Shown here piece by piece: positions 48,863-60,254 of a DNA stretch of 64,000 nucleotides (its first letter is position 1; each line of letters opens with the position of its first letter). The stretch is from Isoetes taiwanensis. Its lineage: Eukaryota; Streptophyta; Lycopodiopsida; Isoetales; Isoetaceae. The position numbers were made by a program, and so were the translations under genes. Under the pieces are notes generated by a model. It was not told where the DNA came from, searched no databases, and saw only the letters and a program-made list of their open reading frames with translations. The stretch lies in assembly GCA_021234155.1 (NCBI GenBank), contig JAJEKV010000001.1, positions 31,880,177 through 31,944,176 of the forward strand. Direction: 5' to 3'.

Positions 48863-49218
48863 TGTCTTCATTATTTCATGAAGTGATGATGCTTAAATAT
48901 TTCGAGTTCAATAACTTGTGTTTTTGTATTGAGTTCAATAAGTTGTGTGTTTCTATTGTCTTCTTTGTGTTTGTAATTTAAATAGTTCATAACTTGTGTA
49001 AGTTTTAATTGCATTTTCAAAGTGTTCAATGCAGTATTTGTGTCTTCATTATTTCATGAACTGATGATGCTTAAATATTTCGAGTTCAATAACTTGTGTT
49101 TTTGTATTGAGTTCAATAAGTTGTGTGTTTCTATTGTCTTCTTTGTGTTTGTAATTTAAACAGTTCATAACTTGTATAAAGTTTTAATTGCATTTTCAAA
49201 GTGTTCAATTCAGTATTT
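48863..49218. repeat. 178-bp direct tandem repeat between convergent genes
   Basis: Two nearly identical copies (48,863-49,040 and 49,041-49,218) both begin TGTCTTCATTATTTCATGAA. Shortly after, a second, more diverged pair (49,253-49,313 and 49,350-49,408) contains TTTCAGTACATTTAACC. All lie between the 3' ends of the two transposon genes. Confidence 0.9.
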
Positions 49219-49670
49219 GTCTGGTCTCCTATTTCAAGTATTCCATATTCAAGTATTGCTAGCCCTCAAAGTTTCAGTACATTTAACCTGTTGTAAACCA
49301 CATTTTCATGAAGAAGACTGCTCACCCTCTGAGTATTGAAGTATTCAAGTATTGCTAACCCTTTGAGTTTCAGTACATTTAACCCGTTGCAAACCACATA
49401 TTCATGCAAAAAATGCTCACAAATTTGACAACCATAAATATTTCATTCATTTGGAAGGCATTTACATTGTGAGAGGTTCAATCTTTCTGCCTTTACAAAA
49501 TAGGCAGTGCAAAATCATTGACATAGTGTCAATGGATTGACATTCATCATGTACAAAATAAACATTGCAGTTCATGTCATTTGAAAAGGGATCTTCACTC
49601 TGTATAATAGTAACATGAAACTGAATTAACATACAAAGTTACAAACATAATAGTTGCAAATATCAATAAG

Positions 49671-51982
49671 TTACAAACCTGGCAAGTGTAAAGAGATCTT
49701 CTCTTTAACAAACTGTTCGAGTGTCATGGCTTCTTCATCACTGTCATCATCACGAGCATCAGCATCTTTGGCAGCAACAGATGGAATTGAAGATACTGCA
49801 ACTTGGACAGGAACAGGTGGAGATGGAATTGGAGGTGCTTGAGCTGAAGGGGCTTCAACTAATGGTATTACAACTTCAAGAGGAACATGAGGAGATTCAA
49901 ATGAAGGAGCCTGCACTATAGGAACATTGGCTTCCACCTGTGCTGAAAATGAAGGTGCTGGAACTAGAGGTGCTGCAGTTATAGGGGCTTCAAAAGGTCT
50001 TTGGAACTAGAGGTCTTTGCAGATTCTGAGGGCTTCAAAAGGTCTTTGGAACTAGAGGTGCTTTGCAGATTCTGAGGGGCTTCAAAAGGTCTTTAGCGAT
50101 TCTGAGGGGGCATCGGCAATTGAAGGTTGTATAGCAAAGCAATTGTAGATCTTCTTTGGTTCAAACCACAAATTTGCAATCGGCTAGAGTTGAAGGACTC
50201 GGTTTGGTTGCTTAAAGTATCATCTAACAATGAGAAAATGATAATTAGTATCTGCAATTTAATAACACATCATTCTTTGAAATGAAATGTAGCACATGTA
50301 TACCTGTGGGAGCATCCTGTTGTAGGTTCTTCAAAGAATCCTTTGGTGTATTCTCCCCACGTTTTTTCTTGGTAACCTCTTGCTGCTTACCTTTTGGTCC
50401 AGCCTTCTTTGTACTCTTTGGCTTATCTGTAAGGTAAGTAAGTTAAAAATACAAACATAAATGACATTATTTTATAGCTAGTATATGCACTCACCGTAAA
50501 GCTGCGGTATATGCTCACGTGCATTCCATTTCCTAGGTCTACCTTTACGAACATTAGTGAGTTTCTTTTGTCCACCTTCTTCTGCAATTGGTAAGGATTC
50601 TATTACTATTGGTGCAGGTTCAGCGTCAGAAATCCCTGGACCTGTTTGATCCTTAGCAGCTACAAGATTAACATGTTCTTCTCCCTTCCTTTTCCTCTTG
50701 GCAAGAAGCGCGCAAAAACACAAGGCTGTAAGGTTTATAAACTGCAATTAATAAAGACATTTATCAACATACTAACCTTTCTTGGGTGATGTCATAGACC
50801 TTGTTACACGTCTCTTGACCTTCACAGGTTCAGGTTCAAAGACTTGATCTTCCTCCATGTCTTCATCATCTTCTTCATGAGCAACAAGTTCTTTCTTACA
50901 CTTGTTGGTAGGTAAGGAATCCAGGTAGCCAAGCTCAACATATAATTCTGTAGGCACTTCACTCTTGCAAACTATGCAAAGAAGGTTCTCCATACAAACT
51001 TGGAAACAAAACAAGTGATACTTGTGTCCACATTTTAATTCAACACGAAATGTATAATCTGGATTGAATTCAAACCCACATACTTGACAACCAGAAACAA
51101 GATTAATCACTGTCAACTTACCAGAACTCGGTCTAATAATGCTTCTACTAGCATAGTGCTCACGTAGGTGTTGCAAATGTTTAGCCTTCTCTTTGTATTC
51201 AGAAAAATCCAACATTTTGGCCTGCAAGGCATTGTTCAAACCTGATAACTTCTCCTCCATTGCTTTACTGTTGTCAGCCTGTTTTTTCCTTTTCAAAATT
51301 GTGAGCAAAGACAAACCAAGCTTAGATTCATCATCACAAAGCTTAGCAATACCAATATCCTCATCTGGAAAGTCTTCAACCATAAGCTGAATATCATGTT
51401 TAACAATTTTAATACTCTTGGAAACAGAGGTTGCAGCCTCATCAAAACCTGCAAGCAAGCCCTCATTTCTAATTTTCTCAATTTCAACCTCTTTGATTTG
51501 TTTGCTTTGAGAGACTTGATGGAATCTTCAAAAGCTAAATATTCAGCTTCTAAATAAGAGACACCCATATTAATATTCTCCAAAGTAGTGTCTACTTGAT
51601 CTGTTTTATGCCTTTTGTTCCTATTTGAAATCTCAATTCTTTCAAAAGCAAAGGTAGCCCAATCCAACAAATACTTACTTGGGTTCGATTCAGCTCTTCT
51701 AGTGTGCTGCCAAGCAAATGCACGGGCAAAAATAGTTCTGGCCTCATTGTTTTTCAAACCATCTTGATAAACCCTGTTAATTAAATCCTTCAGACGATGT
51801 TCAAACTCTGGCCTAATTGCTGATACTTTTATCTTGTTGTCTTTCTTCACTTCCCGATCCAAAGCGTCAAGAAATCACCCCGGTGCAATCGCCCAAGTTA
51901 TAGTGCTTGGATCCTTGCCCTCATTGCACAAGCCCACGATATTCTACAAAGCTGGCTTTGGATTTGTGTAAGCTTTCTTCAT
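49671..51982 (-). CDS. Transposon-encoded RING/AT-hook protein
   Basis: Minus-strand exons in phase are 51,982-50,777, 50,725-50,495, 50,426-50,304 and 50,223-49,671. The first visible exon follows a CTTTGCAG acceptor, so an earlier exon may exist. It encodes a Lys-rich, coiled-coil-like region and then a RING-like finger: C-Q-V-C, C-G-H-K-Y-H-L-F-C and C-I-V-C (about 51,090-50,960). An AT-hook-like R-K-G-R-P-R-K-W lies in the second exon, then a basic K-K-K-R stretch, and the tail is Pro/Ala/Val-rich and acidic. A frameshift near 51,510 and two stops near the 5' end break it as given. RING proteins often act as E3 ubiquitin ligases and AT-hooks bind AT-rich DNA, so a partner for transposition or for controlling transposase or host factors is plausible inference. 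Confidence 0.6.
49985..50110. repeat. Short tandem repeat in the last RING-gene exon
   Basis: A unit of about 58 bp with CTTCAAAAGGTCTTTGGAAC and GCAGATTCTGAGG recurs two to three times. It disrupts the Pro/Ala-rich reading frame of the minus-strand gene. Confidence 0.75.
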
Positions 51983-52453
51983 CTGCAAAGCAAGCATCAG
52001 AAAAGTTAGGAGATTCAAATTAAAAAAAGAACAAAACAAATAAGTCTTGAATCTTGAATCTTGAATCTTTCTTAACTTCAAAGACAAACAGAAAAATCAG
52101 GAAGGATGACACAGAGACATGGATTTTTACCTCTTGTATGGTAGGCGGCTTGCTTGGTTCTTGCCGAGGCGCCGATCTTCAAATAAAACCTCTGGGGGTT
52201 TGTACCCGGCCGGCGAGCATGGCAATTATGATAAAGTACCAGTGATTCATTGGCAGCAAAAGATCATAGCTCTGGCCTCAAATCATAGCATGAAATCATA
52301 GGTCCGGCTTCACGCAGAAAATGTGCGCCAAAAGGATTTTAGGGTAAAGCAAGAACGCAATTGAAAAAAAAAGGGGGGGGGGAGGGAAAACAAAAAAGGA
52401 GGGAAAAAAACTTCTTAAGGGGGGTGCTGAAGGGGTGCTTGCCATGTGCATTT

Positions 52454-52480
52454 TTGCCCCCCAATATTGTGCTTAGACCC
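52454..52480 (-). repeat. Right terminal inverted repeat
   Basis: 27 bp, TTGCCCCCCA...GCTTAGACCC, an exact inverse of the left end. It is followed by ATCA, which also precedes the left end. Confidence 0.92.
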
Positions 52481-52484
52481 ATCA

Positions 52485-55095
52485 TACTTCATGGTCTTAC
52501 ATTGACTCAATTGGATGTATTTTTGCGAGCTTCTAGCCATCTTGGTCTTGGCTGAATACCAGCTTTTGGGAGCCCAAATATATAGGGTTAGGCTATTCAA
52601 ATATCTAGTGAATCTCTGCAGAAGATGGATCTTTAGAAAAAGAGCACAATGGTTAGTATGGGCACCAAAAAATTAAGCTAAATTGTACAAATATACATAT
52701 CATGAAATATATATACAAGTCGAGTGTCCGAGGACATAGTTGATCCTGTACATCCATGACCTCATGAAGGTATGATCCCAACATCCGTACTGAAGTTGTG
52801 CTCAGTATCACATGTAGCGGCTAGCCAGACCTGGCCAAATCAGCATAGCGTGTCGGATTTGATCATATGCTGGACAACTCTAGAGGGTACGACATTCATC
52901 CTCAATGTGGCAGTATCGGCAAAGCCTGCCCTGATGTGGTCCCCAATCCATCTGCCTCTCAGTTCGAAGACGGTGTGCACCTGTGCCAATCGAGGCCATG
53001 AGTCCACGCCTTTTCATAGGCAGATGGGCACACAGATATCACTGCAGGGCCCCGTTTTAATGTGGGGTTTATGTGGTGTTGGTAATGTACTGTCTTGACC
53101 TATTCAAGAGCGTTGGCATCCCAGAGCTTGCTGAGGAAGCAAGCGTCAAGGTATTGCCTCAAGCTATGACGATCTATCTCTGTTTGCACTTGTATGCATG
53201 CTCCTGCACATTCCATCTGGCGAGCCACAGAACTTGCTTTTCCTTCCAGCAGATCTTGAGGCACTGAGGTTTGGTTCTATGATATTTACATATTCATAAA
53301 ACTAGACTTCATTATTCACTTTTATAATCATATAAATAAACTCATCATCTAGTAGAAAAAGCGATAACCGATGTGGTTGGTAACTAGTTAATAATAACCA
53401 ATTCATATGCATTGTCGTGAAGACTAAAAGCACCAGACAACAAGCCAATATCTGTGTGATATTTCTCCTTCAAGGAAAAATGAAACAGTAAAAAGGTAGT
53501 TTTGATCTCTACAAAGCTTTGAAGAGTACATCATTACTCTTAGATCAAGTTTAGCATGTTCAAACTGTGGGAACTATTGAATATGCCAGAGATGGCACCA
53601 AAATGGTTATGTTGGCTGCTTATAGCAGCCAACATGAAATGGCAAAAAATAGAAATATGCAATATATATACAAGCTGAAAAAACCCCATGGCTGATGTTC
53701 CACTTGTAGTAAATATCATATTCACAATGGCGGACGTAAATTATCTTATGTTTGATCCTCAAGAATGAATAAGATACGCGAACAACCGGGTTTCAACAAA
53801 TATTTTGGCAGAACAAATCTCTAAGGAACACTTACCTCAAAGAAGTGCGTAATTGTGGGTTGGTGGGTGCCCATCATAAGAAAGACCACATCTTAGGCCA
53901 TTCAAAGATCCATTTTTTGCCCCTGGGCAATGGCGATCCTTTATTGAGTCGTTCTCCCCTTATATGGGCCATAGTTGGGCTAGAAATGTTCTTGAAGATC
54001 CCAAGTTCCATTTATGCGTTTTGAAGGATCCATTCTATGACACTACAAATCTCCTTCATCTATGGCACTATAAACCTCCTTTGTCCTAAATGTGCACACT
54101 CTAGTCTTCTCTGATTCTTGAACCAGAGCCTACCTTTGGCCACCTTGGAGCCTACCCTCCAATTCAAAAAATATTCTGGGGCCTTTTCCACGTCCCCCAA
54201 AAGGCCTGCCATGTCAGCCCATATGAGGGTCAAATGTAAACCTAATAGTGTCATGTCTCACACCTTAACCATTATGCTTTTGGATCAGGCTAATCCTAAG
54301 CATTTGTTGCAGACCAAGAATTTGCCAGAACCTGCGTGGGCTCTTGTAAAATGCCTGATTGTTCCCTTAGATTTAGGTTTGGATGGTAGTAATCTTACCC
54401 TGGGTCTTATAATCTGGCAATGGCTGCTGATAAACCTTAGGTCTGATAATCTTGCCATGGCTACTGATAACCTTGATGTGGGTGTGGTAATTCTGGCTTA
54501 GTGTGCATTGTTGGTAGCCTACCAGTTAAAGGGTTCATCTCCCCCACTCACCCATTACGTCTAATAAATGGGTTTAGCTCAAATAATTGAAAGGCATCAT
54601 TTGCGTGATTCTGGAAGAGGTCAGGTCCTTCCAAAGCGCATGCATATATGATGGACATTCCAAGAAGTGACATCCTTCTCAAGCATATCGTCGTGGACAT
54701 CTCTCCATCGTGTTTGTTGAGCATATGCCTTCTTACTACGACGGATTAGGGGGAATAAGATGAAAATATCCAATATAACGTGCAACTTCACCGTTTATCC
54801 AAGTGCGGTGACGATTGCATTATCCAAAATGGGATAAACTCCAAAAGCCTTGCTGAAGTGGATATTAGAGGCATGCCAAGTGTGCACCAATCATTATGAG
54901 AACAAACTTCCAAAGGAGATAGGCACGACTTGCTTTTCTTCTTTCTTTTGCGTTGATTTTTTAGGAAATATTGATGGCTCTTGATCTTTGCATGGACATA
55001 GTGTTGTAGTATATCTCGTTGAGTGTAGTACTAGAATGTACTAGTAAGCTGTTGAAGGAAAGGAATTGGCTTGTAGACTAGAGGGAAACTGAGAA
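52485..55095. other. Intergenic between transposon and glucose transporter
   Basis: I recognise no gene. The longest plus frame (54,118-54,501, 127 codons) is Leu-rich, repeats a GATAATCTTGCCATGGCT-like phrase near its end, and has no known motif. The last several hundred bases should contain the promoter of the glucose transporter, but no clear TATA box was singled out. Confidence 0.4.
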
Positions 55096-58000
55096 ATGGT
55101 GTGTCAAGGAAGCGTGTTGAATCCGACGTTAGGTTGTTACCATGCCCTTGACTTAAGCGCAAGGCGTCCTTCCCTAACTGGTTTCGGGAACAGGCTTGTG
55201 TCACCAAGGGCCATGAAATGGGGATCAAAGGGTCCTTCTAAGTCAATCGCACCAAACCCAAGTTTTCAAGCGAGTGTTTGGAGAAAGCCCCATAGCAAAT
55301 TTGTCGAAATCACGCATGCCCAAGCTGGGGGTAGGTCTCTGGCTTCTTTTGCCTCGCTGATCTGATTTGTTTAGAATGTAATAAGGCCGGATCTTATATG
55401 GATCGGTGAATTCTTGAGCGAATGTACCCCTTGCGCTTTCATAGTTAGAAAAAGAAGATGCCAGTTTCTCAATGTTTCTGCTAAAATGCATGTTAATGTT
55501 CATGCAGAGGGGGAAATGGAACAGCGCCATATATCTACAGAAGTTTCTTCAGGATCTGTTCTGCCCTACGTTGGAGTTGCGTGCTTGGGGGCAATACTTT
55601 TCGGATATCACTTGGGGTATTGGGATATTTTTTGTTTTCATTCCGGATTTTGTTAAACAAATTGAGATGATGCGTTGAAATTTTCTCAGTGTGGTGAATG
55701 GTGCTTTGGAATATCTTTCCAATGATCTAGGACTTGCGGGCAATACTGTTCTGCAAGGTATTCTATCGGTTCTGGATATGATGAATTTTAACCCTCTAGG
55801 ATCATGCCCTTTGATTCCTCTTTGGCTTATCTACAGGATGGGTGGTGAGTTCAACATTATTAGGAGCAGCAGTTGGGTCATTTACAGGTGGTTCTTTGGC
55901 AGACAAGTTAGGCCCGAGGAAGACATTTCAGCTGGATTCTATTCCACTCATAATTGGTGCCCTTCTTAGGTGAGTAAGCTTGAACAATTGTTACATGCTT
56001 GCTAATTTCTCATCCTTTTCATGTTAATTGATGTCTTATGATGGTATGAAGAAGTGGATTGTTGTCTAAAGTCAGCATTTCACTTCCCTGCAACTGTTAA
56101 TTGCTGGATTGGAATTTGGTATTATAACATGGTAACCAAGAAATGAAATCCTTTGTTTTTGTTGACTCTGGTCTTAGGATGTTTGCTTTCTTATAGTTGT
56201 AAGACCAATAATTACCTGGAAATGTTGAAGATCTGGAAGGATCGTCACGTTACCAACAAATTTCTGTACTGGAAGTATTTTTTTTATATTATATGCAATC
56301 CATTCATGGTTTAGATCTTTCGAGTTTACCAATTGGAGACCACTTGAAGGTGGAAAGAGTGGCAAAAATTGTTCAGACTTGATGCTTTAACTCAGCAGAA
56401 TATTGGTGTTGATCCATTTGGGATAAATTGATGTTGCTGACGTCCTATCAAGAGAAAAGGGTTCTGATGTCGCCTCATGCTGGAACTTGTCTGTTTTATG
56501 CATGAAGGTATTTGCATCATGTAGGTCTTTTAAAATCAAGGTCATAAACTGGCAGACAGCCTAAATAGTTTGCTCCTGGAAAGTCTTAATTTGTTCTGCA
56601 GTTGTACTTAATTTTTCTGCATGGCTACTGCAGTGCAACAGCGAACAGTGTTGAAGCTATGATGATCGGTAGGCTTCTTGTGGGGATTGGGATAGGAGTG
56701 TCTTCTTGCGTGGTACCACTATACATTTCTGAGGTAGGCATTTCAATTATCTGTCCAATTGACTCTATGCTGATCGGATCCCATCTGATTTCTATGAGCT
56801 GATGCCAGATCTCTCCTACTGAAATTCGTGGAGCACTTGGTTCAGTTAATCAACTCTTTATATGTGTTGGAATCCTAGCCGCCCTAGTGGCTGGATTACC
56901 ATTGGCTGGCAATCCCCTCTGGTATATGCTCTGTCCTCATGATAATTAAATAACAAATGAATTTATCACGTGTCCTCGAAATATATTCGCACTTATAGAA
57001 GATAATAAAGACTACTTAGCTGTATGCTGCATGTTTTTAAGTAACATACATCTATTTAATCAGGTGGAGGACTATGTTCAAATTGGCAGTTGTTCCAGCA
57101 GTGTTGCTGTGTTTAGGAATGGTTTTCTCTCCTGAAAGTCCACGTTGGCTCTACAAAGTGGGGTGAAAAAAGCTTGCTGCTATTGAATTCCTTGATAGAT
57201 CAGATAACTAACAGAATCTGTAATTTAATAGCAAGGAAAAGTGTCAGAAGCTGAACTTGCCATTAAGAGGCTTTGGGGGAAACACAAGGTTGAGGATGCG
57301 ATGTCTGAATTGAAAGCAAGCAGTTCAGACATGTCTGAAGAGTCAGCTGGTTGGATGGATCTTTTCAGTAGTCGGTATAAGAAAGGTAAGTCCACAGTCA
57401 CATATTATGCTCCTCCTAGACCATGAAACAAATGCCTGTTTTGATTATGTGGACATATTGGATTCTTCAATTGGGAGCAATATTTCTGCAGTACTATGGG
57501 ACACTTGTGCTAGATAAAGGGAGACCATAACTGGCAGTTGAACAGCAAAAAGGGTCCTTTTTCCAGTGGGGACATGTTCCAAAATTTGGGAATGGGTGAT
57601 TTCCACATTTAAATCTGATGAAAAATACAGTACACCCATATTTTAATCCTTACCCTGCGGTAAAACATTCTATTCAATTTATGTATTATCATGGGTGTAG
57701 TGGTAATTGCTTGAGTTATAGCTTATCAGATGCAATGTCTTTCCTTAATGAGAATTTTCCTTTTGACAGTGGTCGGAGTTGGGGCAGCATTATTCTTGTT
57801 TCAGCAGTTTGCAGGTATCAATGCCGTCGTTTATTACTCGACATCCGTCTTTAGGAGTGCGGGTATTGCATCTGATGTTGCAGCTAGTGCACTTGTTCAG
57901 GCTGCAAATGTATTAGGTGAGCAAAATTTTTGTTTATAGTTCTTTGGAAATGCATAGTAAGTTTGATAAGTTGTGAAGTGCACTATTTATAGGCACTGCT

Positions 58001-58669
58001 GTAGCAGCATCTTTGATGGACAAACAAGGCCGTAAAAAATTACTAGCCATTAGTTTCCTTGGAATGGTATGTATGATGAGCTTCCCCTTACACTTCACGC
58101 AACACATGATATTTGCCTGATTATTTTGTGTTTTGACAGGCTGCATCCATGCTTTTACTGTCACTTGGACTTTCCTTGCCTGCATTGGCGTCTTATTCTG
58201 GTGTTCTTGCTGTTCTTGGGACTGTTGCGTAAGTACGATATTTGTAACAAATAATTCAGCACTAATGACTAATGGCACTGGTGGGTTGGCAGCTATGTGC
58301 TGGCATTTTCTCTGGGTGCTGGTCCTGTTCCTGGACTTCTTTTACCAGAAATATTCCCCTCCAAAATCCGGGCGAAAGCTATTGCCTTTTCACTTGGTGT
58401 TCATTGGGTAATATCTAATCCCTTGAAATGGCTGCTGTATTTTATGCAATTATTAATGAGTGTTCCTATTCCAATGGGCGTTGCAGGTCTCAAATTTTGT
58501 GATTGGCCTATTTTTTCTGAGTGTCGTAAACAAAGTTGGCATCAGCACCGTTTACCTCGGATTTGCTGCTGCGTGCCTCTCGGCAGTGTTTTATATTGCA
58601 AACAATGTAGTTGAGACAAAGGGACGTTCCTTGGAGGAAATTGAACTGGCGCTTGTGCCGCCTGCGTAG
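55096..58669 (+). CDS. pGlcT: Plastidic glucose transporter, 13 exons, intact
   Basis: This is an MFS sugar porter of the plastid inner envelope that exports glucose from starch breakdown. Exons: 55,096-55,330; 55,508-55,616; 55,690-55,757; 55,837-55,969; 56,634-56,733; 56,809-56,921; 57,064-57,157; 57,232-57,385; 57,770-57,916; 57,993-58,066; 58,140-58,228; 58,293-58,407; 58,487-58,669. All introns are GT-AG and every phase matches, giving 537 residues against about 546 remembered for Arabidopsis. Exon 1 is a Ser/Arg-rich, acid-poor transit peptide. Motifs include G-Y-H-L-G-V-V-N-G, A-D-K-L-G-P-R-K, P-E-S-P-R-W-L, Q-Q-F-A-G-I-N-A-V-V-Y-Y, D-K-Q-G-R-K-K and V-E-T-K-G-R-S-L-E-E-I. The exon 1/exon 2 junction is least certain, because the transit region is poorly conserved. 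It is the only clearly intact host gene here. Confidence 0.95.
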
Positions 58670-59125
58670 AATTATTTGGCAAATAGAACATACTTTTCTT
58701 CCATCTTTCATCTTTCGCTTCCTCTTTTTTCATTGTATTTCGGTAAATACCGACACGCTCTTCAACCAGGGGCATTTTGGTAAAAATGCTAATAACATTT
58801 TTTATGATAATCTCAATGCAAATGTGCCCTTCAAATTTATTGGAAAATGAAGTGAAGAAATCGTGAACAATAGTATCTTGATTCACAACTGGATGTCATA
58901 CGTATGTAGGAGTTTCAAAAATCTCGGAACCACTAATAATGACTAGTAAATTCTTGCCACTAATAGATAACCTACAACCTAGTGATAATGGCTAGCACAT
59001 GTAGCACAATAGCTAATACAGTAATGTTATCTTGTTATATTCCAACACTCCCTCTCAAGAAGATGACTATTTAGAAGTTACAGAAACCAATCATGTCCTA
59101 CTATTAGTCTCCATCTGTCAAACTT
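58670..59125. other. 3' flank of the glucose transporter
   Basis: AT-rich 3' UTR and intergenic sequence. No other gene is seen. Confidence 0.5.
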
Positions 59126-59284
59126 CTTTTTTGGGTTGCCCCTAGGGGGGCAAACCCTCGTTGATGTGGGTTTGTGGGCATATCCAGGTATATGCCGGCA
59201 TATACCTAGCATATGCTGGTGACTGCTCCAAACTGGCTGCTGCCTGTAAACTCTCAGTCATCCAGCCCCATTCCTTCGCAGGCG
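59126..59284 (+). repeat. Leader repeat, second copy
   Basis: 159 bp closely matching 39,709-39,865, including the TTGCCCCTAGGGGGGCAA near-palindrome. The 14-bp ATATGCCGGCATAT palindrome is intact. It is followed here by a UGT-like and then a PPR-like fragment. Confidence 0.85.
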
Positions 59285-59731
59285 TGGATATGGCGCAGCT
59301 CGACCCTTCTTCTTCTTCTTCTTCCAAGCATAGCCCAATTATTATACAAATGCCATCCTCGATTTGAAGCTTTTGAATTTGAAGCTTTGGCTAGGGCGGA
59401 CAAAGAAGCCTTGCTTGTTGTAACCTTTCCAACACAGAAGAGGCATGTAAAACATATGCTTCATCTTGCATCCCGCCTTCTAGACCTCCACTTTTACATT
59501 ACCCTAGCTACCAAAATCCGGCATCGATCTTCTCATGTATTTGCATTTGCGACAGGCGACCCAGTGGAAAGATTGCTCCGTTCAGGGGGAAAATGGGAAG
59601 TTTCTTGCATTCTCTTTGACAACGGTGGCGTTTCTTGGATACCAGGTATGGCAGAAAATTTTAAAATCCCTTGTGCTATGCTCTACTTTCTCGACAACCA
59701 CTGTTCTTTTGGAAAATTTCCCAATGCTTGA
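59285..59731 (+). pseudogene. UDP-glycosyltransferase N-terminal fragment
   Basis: UGTs move sugar from UDP-sugars to small molecules in the cytosol. The frame reads A-L-L-V-V-T-F-P-T-Q-K-R-H-V-K-H-M, L-A-S-R-L-L, F-Y-I-T-L-A-T and later V-S-C-I-L-F-D-N, W-I-P-G-M-A-E-N-F-K-I-P-C-A. That order fits the N-terminal acceptor-binding half of plant UGTs, where the usual form is H-V-L-L-V-x-F-P-x-Q-G-H-x-N-P. The C-terminal PSPG box is absent: the frame stops at 59,731 and a PPR fragment follows. A short Met-Ala-Gln-Leu-Asp-Pro plus serine run at 59,290 in another frame may be the original start. It is a truncated gene piece. Confidence 0.55.
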
Positions 59732-59924
59732 TTCCAATCTTGCAGCTGCAAGTAAGCTCGTTTCTAATATTTTCTTTCCCTGATCTTGTTAGATTAAATA
59801 ATCTCGGTTTCATCAGATGCTAAAGAACAAAGAAGTGAAATTATCAGTCGGATACCTGATTTGCTGCCATTAAGTCATTTTAATATACCATAAATAGTGC
59901 GACTTATTCTTGAAGACGATCCAA

Positions 59925-60254
59925 CTCTAGAAATGATGTGTATTCCTGGACTGCTATTATAACAGCATGTGTCCAACATGATCTTCATGGACAGGCTGCT
60001 CACTTGTTTTATCAAATGCCACATAGCAGCCTTGAGCCAGATGCTGTTGTCCTTACAAATATGCGCGAAACTTGCACCACTTCAGAAAGTCTAGCAGAAG
60101 GTAGATTATTTCATGCTTTTCTTGTGGATTATGGTTTTGGAACAGATAGTTTTATGCAGACTGCACTTGTCAACATGTATGGAAAGATTGGACAGACACC
60201 CAAGATTTGCTCGATAACATGCAGCAAAGAAATGTAGTACCTTGGACTGCTATC
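59925..60254 (+). pseudogene. PPR gene fragment interrupted by LTR-like sequence
   Basis: About two to three repeats are readable: V-Y-S-W-T-A-I-I-T-A, L-F-Y-Q-M, L-E-P-D-A-V-V-L, A-E-G-R-L-F-H-A-F-L-V-D-Y-G, A-L-V-N-M-Y-G-K and, after a frameshift near 60,200, R-N-V-V-P-W-T-A-I. Coding similarity ends exactly where the sequence becomes TGATAC, suggesting an insertion in the middle of a repeat. It is related in style to the PPR pieces at 40-45 kb but not an obvious duplicate of either. Confidence 0.75.

Larger units (their letters stand above)
36314..52480. mobile_element. 16.2-kb DNA transposon with perfect 27-bp TIRs
   Basis: The sequence starting GGGTCTAAGC at 36,314 and ending TGGGGGGCAA at 36,340 is repeated exactly in inverted orientation at 52,480-52,454. 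The outer flanks share the 4-bp direct repeat ATCA (36,310-36,313 and 52,481-52,484), a plausible target-site duplication. Both ends have subterminal GGGGGTGCT words in direct orientation. Inside are a plus-strand DDE-type transposase gene and a convergent minus-strand RING/AT-hook gene. From memory, a 4-bp duplication and a G-R-G start recall the Sola superfamily, Sola2 in particular; this was not checked. One transposase intron carries foreign-looking host gene pieces. The perfect TIRs suggest recent mobility, yet the transposase frame is broken. Confidence 0.85.
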
